Assembly (NCBI GenBank): GCA_021286705.1
Contig: JAJTBW010000007.1
Coordinates: 1-41,075, forward strand
Direction: 5' to 3'
Length of the DNA stretch: 41,075 bases
Source: Sphingobacteriia bacterium
GTDB lineage: Bacteria; Bacteroidota; Bacteroidia; Bacteroidales; TTA-H9
The notes below the pieces were generated by a model that searched no databases, was not told where the DNA came from, and worked only from the letters and a program-made list of their open reading frames with translations. Of the stretch, positions 35,702 through 41,075 are shown piece after piece (the stretch's first letter is position 1; every line of letters begins with the position of its first letter). The translations under genes were made by a program, and so were the position numbers.

Positions 35702-35817
35702 AACCTTAAAAGTTCTCAATTCCCTCAACTTCATTACAGGAGAGATTACTCCTGCTTTTTCAATCACGGATGTAATTTCTTCTATAAATCGTACAGTTTC
35801 ACTAAAATTATTGAACG

Positions 35818-36285
35818 ATGGTTTTTAAGATAAAGCCTATTCTCTGCTTTTTACTTCTGGTTTTCTTGTCTTCATGTTCTTATTTCTCATTTTACTCAAA
35901 GTTGAATCAGTATGATCATCTGGGTAGAAGAGAAGGTCATTGGATTGAGTATTGGGATGATTCGACTAAAACAAAGTCGATGGATGGATATTTTAAGGAG
36001 AACAGAGAGGTCAAACGTGTGACCTATTACTATTCCAATGGAAAGCCAAGTAATCAATTTAAGTACAGGTGTCGCGGAAGAGTAAAAGTTAAGTTTTGGG
36101 ATATACAAGGTAGGCTGGTTCAGAAAGGAACTTCGTTGTTGACGCGTGATAAAAATGAGATTCATTACAGGTACCACGGCATCTGGACGTTCTATGATAC
36201 TAATGGTAGAGTGATTGACAAGGCTAGATATATTGAAGGTAACCTAGATTCAACCTATGTGTATAAAAGTAGGTCGAAGCAATAG
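35818..36285 (+). CDS. Lipoprotein with MORN/YwqK-like repeats
   Basis: A 155-residue predicted lipoprotein. The lipobox LSSC ends a hydrophobic signal at about residue 20, and the following SYF residues do not include a strong retention signal. The mature part has repeats of the toxin-antitoxin YwqK / MORN type: GRREGHWIEYWDD, YYSNGKPSNQFKY, KFWDIQGRLVQKG, and HGIWTFYDTNGRVIDKARY. Such proteins are common surface or periplasmic proteins in Bacteroidota and have no defined activity. It stands alone, 117 bp after the peptidase gene, and converges with comF. Confidence 0.75.
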   Translation: MVFKIKPILCFLLLVFLSSCSYFSFYSKLNQYDHLGRREGHWIEYWDDSTKTKSMDGYFKENREVKRVTYYYSNGKPSNQFKYRCRGRVKVKFWDIQGRLVQKGTSLLTRDKNEIHYRYHGIWTFYDTNGRVIDKARYIEGNLDSTYVYKSRSKQ

Positions 36286-36318
36286 TTTTTTAATTTCATT
36301 CATTGGTGGCTTTCATCT

Positions 36319-37080
36319 TTAAAAAGAGTGGCCGGCTAGTGCGATACTTGCAATACTGATCGAACAATTTGATTCATTCATGAGCAATTGAGCACATGAC
36401 TCAAGTGTAGAGCCGGTTGTGATAACATCATCAACAAGTAATACATGTTGATTTGCCAGTCGTTCACTAGACAAAAGGGAAAAGACCGTCTTTACGTTTT
36501 CCCATCGTTTAAATGCACTTTTTCTAGTCTGGGTTTCGGTTTTTATTTGTTTAACTAATATGTCAGAATAAACAGGAATTCCCATTGATTGTGATAGACC
36601 TTCTGCAAACTTGAGACTTTGGTTATAGCCCCTTTTCCTCTCTCTTTGTGGGTGAAGAGGAACCGGGAGAATCATTGTGCAGGTATTAAAGCGGGGTTCT
36701 TCACGTAGAATCAGACCATACTGTCTGCCTAGAACTACCCCTATTTTGGGGTCATTATGGTATTTTAGAGAGTGAAGTATTACCTGAATACTACCCTCCT
36801 TTCGGAATCTAAACATTGCCGTTGCTGAGAATAGAGGAATTCTTCCATAAAAAAGACGTTCAACAGGATTATCACTTAACTCATGAAAATCGGTAAAAGG
36901 AAGTTGGAGCCTACACTCAAAGCATATTATTTCATTGGTGTTATCTAGAATTAGTCCACAACTTCTGCAATAATTTGGGTAAAGGATAAAGGCTAAATCC
37001 TTGATTAATTTAATTATTGAGATGAGTATTTTGTGATTATTATTCAATCGTTTCAGTATTGTTGGGTTAGCAACAGTCAT
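36319..37080 (-). CDS. comF: ComF family protein (phosphoribosyltransferase fold)
   Basis: A 253-residue protein related to ComF/GntX, needed for DNA uptake in naturally competent bacteria. The N-terminal zinc-binding cysteines are in YCRSCGLIL and CFECRLQLPF. The PRPP-binding loop is LLVDDVITTGSTL near the C-terminus. VPLHPQRERKRGYNQS in the middle is a family signature. No other competence gene is adjacent. An in-frame ATG a few codons into the protein was not seen, so the start at 37080 is kept. Confidence 0.9.
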   Translation of the reverse strand: MTVANPTILKRLNNNHKILISIIKLIKDLAFILYPNYCRSCGLILDNTNEIICFECRLQLPFTDFHELSDNPVERLFYGRIPLFSATAMFRFRKEGSIQVILHSLKYHNDPKIGVVLGRQYGLILREEPRFNTCTMILPVPLHPQRERKRGYNQSLKFAEGLSQSMGIPVYSDILVKQIKTETQTRKSAFKRWENVKTVFSLLSSERLANQHVLLVDDVITTGSTLESCAQLLMNESNCSISIASIALAGHSF

Positions 37081-37400
37081 GTTCTACCACTTAAATAGAT
37101 ATCAGTGAAGGTAATTCTGATTTTGTGCTGTTAAAAGTGCCGTACTCTGAAATCAGATATTGGTTTGTCCTTCAATAATCTTTACGAGTTTTTGAACAAT
37201 CTTTTTATTTTAAAGATTACTTTGCAATATATGATCATTCTCTAATTGTGATATTTGACAAAAGCCATAATATCAATTTTGCCAATCGAAGCAAATTGAA
37301 TCTAGCTGCTGTTCTCTATTACTTTAGATCTCTAATTTTAGAGTGGCACAAATAACATATCGACCTTTTTCCATACTTTTGCAGAAAAATTAGATATTAT
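37081..37400. other. 320-bp divergent intergenic region, comF and osmC-like
   Basis: No gene is seen. A -7-like TACTTTTG at 37374-37381 could start the OsmC-family transcript about 14 bases before its ATG; no matching -33 element is clear. Confidence 0.5.
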
Positions 37401-37796
37401 ATGAATATAAGTGTAAGATTAGAAGGCAAAGCAAAGGTAATTGCTGAGTATAATGGAATGGAGATTGTTACAGATCAGCCACAACCTGTAGGTGAAGGTT
37501 CAGCACCAACTCCTTTTGATCTCTTCCTTGCATCGTTAGCTACATGCGCAGGGATCTTTGTTAAATCTTTTTGTGATCAACGTGGAATAGATACAAGTGG
37601 GATAAGAATTGAACAGTCAATGGAGTTTGATAGAGTTAAGCATCTAATTAGTAAGATCAAAATTGATATCAAGCTTCCAGCTACTTTCCCTGTTAAATAC
37701 AAAGATGCTGTGATCAATGCAGCTGCCTTGTGTGCGGTTAAAAGACATTTGGCTGATCCACCTGTTATCGAAACAATAGCATCAATTCAAGAGTAA
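37401..37796 (+). CDS. OsmC family peroxidase-like protein
   Basis: A 131-residue OsmC/YhfA-like protein. The two cysteines expected for thiol peroxidase chemistry are present, in SLATCAGIF (about residue 49) and in AALCAVKRHL (about residue 113). Related proteins reduce organic hydroperoxides; YhfA-type members lack a known substrate. It is transcribed alone between a possible TACTTTTG promoter and the strong terminator at 37804-37833. Confidence 0.9.
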   Translation: MNISVRLEGKAKVIAEYNGMEIVTDQPQPVGEGSAPTPFDLFLASLATCAGIFVKSFCDQRGIDTSGIRIEQSMEFDRVKHLISKIKIDIKLPATFPVKYKDAVINAAALCAVKRHLADPPVIETIASIQE

Positions 37797-37803
37797 ATTT
37801 ACA

Positions 37804-37833
37804 GGGCGGGCACTTTTGAGCCCGCCTTTTTTT
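37804..37833 (+). terminator. Intrinsic terminator after the osmC-like gene
   Basis: GGCGGGC (37805-37811) and GCCCGCC (37820-37826) form a GC-rich stem around an 8-base loop, followed by seven T. It starts 8 bases after the stop codon. Confidence 0.92.
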
Positions 37834-38066
37834 CAATGCTTTCTCTTTATTCTTAAGATTCTTCGTAAAGAATCGTACATAATTTTACCTATGATTGGTT
37901 GATGTTCAATTTACCAAAACTGGTCGTCTACTGTTACTTCCTACATAATCAGTGATTCAATCTTCGATAATTCCGTACTTTTGCCATTAGGATTAGTCTT
38001 GATCGGCCTTGTATAAATATTTGAATCTTTTCTAAGGTAGCCGACTAAGCCCCCAGGATACTAAAA

Positions 38067-38561
38067 ATGAACCCACTGAGCATGAAGGATGGTGATTTCG
38101 AAACAGCCCTTGAGAAAATGAGAGCCTATTGCAGTTACTCCGAAAGATGTAACAGTGAGGTCTTTCTACGGCTTGGTAAATTTATGCTCACTCCGAATGA
38201 GAAAAACAGAATCATAGAGTTGTTGGAGGAGGAAGGGTTTCTTAACAGTAAGAGATATTTATCGGTTTTTGTCAGGGGCAAGTTAATTCATAATCATTGG
38301 GGTAAAATAAAGATAAAATATGAGTTGAGGGCAAAGGGATTTTCGGATAATGAAATAAATGATGCTCTTGGCACAATAGACCAGGATGAATACAATCTTC
38401 TGGTAAAGAAACTGATTAGTAACTTGAAAACCCAGAAGGCAGTCGGAGGAGATCTCTCAAGAAAGGAAAAGGAGAAAGTTATTCGAGCTATGATGGCAAA
38501 GGGCTTTGAATATGATCTTATTCGAACTTATTTTACAGAAGAGTTAGATATTGATAACTAA
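38067..38561 (+). CDS. recX: RecX regulatory protein
   Basis: A 164-residue helical protein of the RecX family, which limits RecA filament growth. The usual three-helix repeats are seen: a CSYSERCNSEVFLRLGKF start, then LLEEEGFLNSKRYLSVFVRGKL with the GKIKIKYELRAKGF segment, and RKEKEKVIRAMMAKGFEYDLI at the end. recA is not adjacent. Its stop is 17 bp before the prfB start, so the two are probably co-transcribed. A -7-like TACTTTTG lies at 37976-37983. Confidence 0.9.
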   Translation: MNPLSMKDGDFETALEKMRAYCSYSERCNSEVFLRLGKFMLTPNEKNRIIELLEEEGFLNSKRYLSVFVRGKLIHNHWGKIKIKYELRAKGFSDNEINDALGTIDQDEYNLLVKKLISNLKTQKAVGGDLSRKEKEKVIRAMMAKGFEYDLIRTYFTEELDIDN

Positions 38562-38578
38562 ATTATTACTATTAAGAT

Positions 38579-39671
38579 ATGATCTATAAAGAAAACATCG
38601 ACAATTTGTATCAGAGGCTTGATGCCTTAAGGAGGTTCCTTTGACCTTGATCAGAAGGAATTAACAATAAAAGAGTTAGAAGAGAAGAGCCTCAGCGACA
38701 GCTTTTGGAACGATCCTAAAGCTGCTGAGAAGGTAATGAAGGAGATAAGAGAGCTTAAGAGCTGGACAGATAGATATTATAAATGCCAAAAAGCAATAGA
38801 AGATATTGAGGTCATTTATGAGTTCCAGGAAGCTGGTGAGATTGATGAAGCTGAGGCTGATCTCAATTTGTCTAATGCGGATAAAGCTATCGGTGAACTG
38901 GAGTTCATGAATATGCTTGGAGCAGAGGAGGATCGATTAGGTGCTATAATGGAGATCAACTCTGGTGCGGGTGGTACCGAGAGTCAGGATTGGGTTGAGA
39001 TGCTGATGAGAATGTATATCAGATACGGTGAAAGAATGAATTTTAAGGTGACGGAGATCGATCTTCATGAGGGAGATGTTGCTGGAATAAAAAGCGTAAC
39101 TCTCGAGTTTGAAGGTGAATATGCTTTTGGTTATCTTAAAGCCGAAAACGGGGTTCACAGACTCGTAAGAATCTCTCCATTTGATTCAAACAGTCGCAGG
39201 CATACCTCGTTTGCTTCTGTATACGTCTATCCTATTGTTGATGATAATATCAATATTGAGATTAATCCAAGTGAGATTACCTGGGATACCTTTAGAAGTA
39301 GTGGTCCCGGAGGACAGAATGTAAACAAGGTTGAGACAGCTGTTCGTTTAACCCATGCTCCTACCGGAATTATTATTGAGTGTCAGGTAACAAGATCACA
39401 ACAACAAAATCGGGATAAAGCTATTCAGATGCTTAAGTCTCAGTTGTATGAAATTGAATTACGTAAGAAGAGAGAGAAAATAGAGGCTATTGAAGCTTCT
39501 AAGAAGAAGATTGAATGGGGAAGCCAGATAAGATCGTATGTTTTGCATCCCTATAAGCTGGTGAAGGATGTGCGGACTTCCTATGAGACGGGTAATACTC
39601 AAGCCGTGTTAGACGGAGATATTCATGAGTTTATTAAAGCCTATCTGATGCAATCCGGGGGTACTAATTAA
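38579..39671 (+). CDS. prfB: Peptide chain release factor 2, with programmed +1 frameshift
   Basis: RF2 recognises UGA and UAA stop codons. Translation starts at ATG 38579 and reaches an in-frame UGA at 38642-38644 after 21 codons. The site has the classic frameshift layout: an SD-like AGGAGG (38630-38635), then TTC CTT TGA C, where the ribosome skips one base and continues in the +1 frame at 38643 (GAC CTT GAT...). The whole product is about 363 residues. It shows the RF2 tripeptide SPF in [12 protein letters not shown] and the catalytic GGQ in [11 protein letters not shown]. Starting only at the ATG at 38736 would lose the N-terminal domain. Low RF2 favours the frameshift, giving autoregulation. 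It follows recX by 17 bp. Confidence 0.96.
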
Positions 39672-39717
39672 ATAAAACCAATTGGTCTGTCTTATTTTAT
39701 TGGTTTCGCTATTTAAA

Positions 39718-39760
39718 GGAAAAAGAGTCACTGTGTTATACATTGACTCTTTTTTCTTTT
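39718..39760. terminator. Terminator after prfB
   Basis: AAAAGAGTCA (39721-39730) pairs with TGACTCTTTT (39744-39753), followed by more T. A weaker hairpin, AAACCAAT with ATTGGTTT, lies just before it (about 39675-39706). With A on the left and T on the right it may also serve the leftward gene ending at 39873. Confidence 0.8.
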
Positions 39761-39872
39761 CATTTTGTATCGTATTCTGGTGCTCTGTTTCTACATTTCT
39801 ATCTCTATTAGTGAGAAGAGTCAACATGCGGGTTATTACAATCAGTTAGAACTCTTAAGAGTAAGAGTCAAT

Positions 39873-40907
39873 TTAGTTTTGATTATTGAGCAATGTGAGG
39901 TTGCACATCTTTTGAAGAATACGAGCCCCAACGTTAGCATCCCATTCGTCCTCAATCTGATTGGGAGAGACCTCATTTAAATCGAAGCCCCGAATCTTTT
40001 TGCCTGAGAATGCAAGTTTTTTTAGCAGATACTCTGCCTTTCTAAAAGAGAGCCCACCGGGGACAGGTGTACCAGTATTAGGACAAAGGTCTGGGGATAA
40101 TCCATCTATATCGAAACTAATATAGACATCAGATGGAAGCTCAGCAACTATCTGGTCACAGATGGATGACCATGTATCTCCTTCAAATTCGCGGGCACTT
40201 AAAGCGGCATCGAAATAGGTGGAGATTTTATCATTAGCGTTAATCAGATCTACTTCGGCTTGACAATAATCTCTTATTCCTACCTGTACTAATTTCGAAG
40301 GATTGGCCTCTTTTAATACATTATACATTATACTGGCATGAGAATAGGTAAACCCTTCATATGCCTCTCTTAAGTCGGCGTGAGCGTCTATATGAAGAAT
40401 GCCCAGGTCAGGGTATTGTTTGCAAAGTGCCTTTATTAAACCAAGCGGAGTACTGTGGTCACCTCCAACAAGAGCAGGTATTTTGCCTTGCGCTAGAATT
40501 GTGGATGCATTTGACTCAACGAAATCATTGAGCAGTATAGACGATTGATTTATTCTGGCAAGTTGATCTTTAATTGCAGGGTCATCATTATCACCTCCAT
40601 TGGCAAGGAAATCAATGATTGTCTCAGCTATTGGCCTAAGGCTTTTGTTTAGCTCGAAAATGGAAGAATCAATAGGTTGAGTATAGATCTTAAGATTCCA
40701 AGCTTCCGGGACATCTACATCATATAGATCAAGTTGCACACTGGCATCAATTATAGCCTGTGGTCCGTCTGAAGTTCCAGGTCGGTAAGAGGTGGTGACA
40801 TCCCAAGTTACAGGTATTAGAATAAGTTGTGCCTCTTCAGCTTCGCAGGGCAGAGCCAGGAAATTTCCATTGGCAACACCCACTCCATTAGGATCGAAAT
40901 TACTCAT
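39873..40907 (-). CDS. Arginase/agmatinase/formimidoylglutamase family enzyme
   Basis: A ureohydrolase-fold enzyme of 344 residues that hydrolyses a guanidino or formimino group using a binuclear manganese centre. The metal ligands are in GGDHSTPLG, LHIDAHADLR and SFDIDGLSP. The following CPNTGTPVPGG loop and the FDLNEVSP near the C-terminus are also typical. The open frame runs back to 40976 but the start at 40907 (MSNFDPNGVG) is preferred; the extension reads into repeat-like DNA, and a -7-like TATTTTTG (minus strand, 40926-40919) lies just upstream. The substrate cannot be fixed from sequence; arginine, agmatine and formimidoylglutamate are all possible. Confidence 0.88.
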   Translation of the reverse strand: MSNFDPNGVGVANGNFLALPCEAEEAQLILIPVTWDVTTSYRPGTSDGPQAIIDASVQLDLYDVDVPEAWNLKIYTQPIDSSIFELNKSLRPIAETIIDFLANGGDNDDPAIKDQLARINQSSILLNDFVESNASTILAQGKIPALVGGDHSTPLGLIKALCKQYPDLGILHIDAHADLREAYEGFTYSHASIMYNVLKEANPSKLVQVGIRDYCQAEVDLINANDKISTYFDAALSAREFEGDTWSSICDQIVAELPSDVYISFDIDGLSPDLCPNTGTPVPGGLSFRKAEYLLKKLAFSGKKIRGFDLNEVSPNQIEDEWDANVGARILQKMCNLTLLNNQN

Positions 40908-40959
40908 CTTTTTTTTGGCAAAAATAGTCAATAATTTGTAGAGGATAGATGGTTGCAGA

Positions 40960-40994
40960 CTACTGGCATCTGGCATCTGGCCGCTAGCTGGGTA
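40960..40994. repeat. Heptamer-phased repeat (CATCTGG type)
   Basis: Five 7-bp words in phase: CTACTGG, CATCTGG, CATCTGG, CCGCTAG, CTGGGTA. It lies upstream of the arginase-family gene and resembles the array at 141-168 (GGCTACT), consistent with one dispersed repeat class. Confidence 0.65.
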
Positions 40995-41002
40995 GATTCA
41001 AG

Positions 41003-41040
41003 ATCCGTTTAAATCCGTTAAAATCCGTTAAATCCGCGTG
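41003..41040. repeat. Tandem decamer-like repeat of ATCCGTTAAA
   Basis: ATCCGTTTAA, ATCCGTTAAA, ATCCGTTAA and ATCCGCGTG follow head to tail. The unit length drifts from 10 to 9. Just to the right ATGCAC-GAA-GTGCAT (41052-41066) is a perfect small hairpin. The function is unknown and the array is close to the window edge. Confidence 0.7.
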
Positions 41041-41075
41041 CCTATGTTCTGATGCACGAAGTGCATATTAGATTT

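Noticed and set aside
39765-39980. 71-residue frame between prfB and the arginase gene
   Set aside because: It runs antisense into the arginase-family gene and has no motif; chance frame after the terminator.

Overview
The window is a piece of a chromosome from a Bacteroidota bacterium. Several things point there: promoters of the TTTG / TAnnTTTG type (the clearest at 5631-5662), a BlaI / M56-peptidase pair whose peptidase carries TonB C-terminal domains, long MacB/FtsX-type permeases, a bacterial geranylgeranylglyceryl phosphate synthase, and AT-rich genes with few strong Shine-Dalgarno sequences. The pigment genes and general gene content would suit an orange or pink marine or saline member of the phylum. 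That finer placement is inference only. No phage, transposase, CRISPR array, tRNA or rRNA was seen.

Layout. 1-305: short tandem repeats and a terminator. 305-11891: mostly housekeeping and envelope genes: an M16 zinc protease, a PAP2 phosphatase, Lnt, a membrane receptor without an output domain followed one base later by a TrkH potassium transporter, HflX, and an FtsX-type permease. 11975-20398: a divergent carotenoid locus. Leftward are phytoene desaturase, phytoene synthase and a CarR/CrtYcd-type lycopene cyclase. Rightward are a CrtD-like desaturase, CruF hydratase, CrtW-type ketolase, acyltransferase, glycosyltransferase and a secreted repeat-like protein. 20488-21225: a GGGP synthase, which uses the same C20 precursor as carotenoids. 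21226-23570: a gene-poor stretch with a large inverted array of 11-bp repeats, 7-bp repeat arrays, a hairpin element and a frameshifted acyltransferase gene.

23562-31195 is a methionine block: a SAM-I riboswitch with its own promoter and terminator controls metB and homoserine dehydrogenase, followed by metH and metF. 31548-33278 is a biotin-dependent carboxyltransferase subunit on the minus strand. 33669-35701 is a BlaI repressor with palindromic operators and a BlaR1-like peptidase. The right end holds a lipoprotein, ComF, OsmC, recX, prfB (with the +1 frameshift that autoregulates RF2) and an arginase-family enzyme, then more short repeats.

The most interesting points are these. (1) The carotenoid genes together predict a monocyclic, 4-keto, 1'-hydroxy carotenoid that is glycosylated and acylated, resembling salinixanthin. 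(2) Three TTGTTTAA half-sites sit in the 92-bp divergent carotenoid promoter region. (3) There is a set of intergenic arrays with strict 11-bp or 7-bp period. (4) A receptor that stops after its HAMP region is tightly coupled to trkH.
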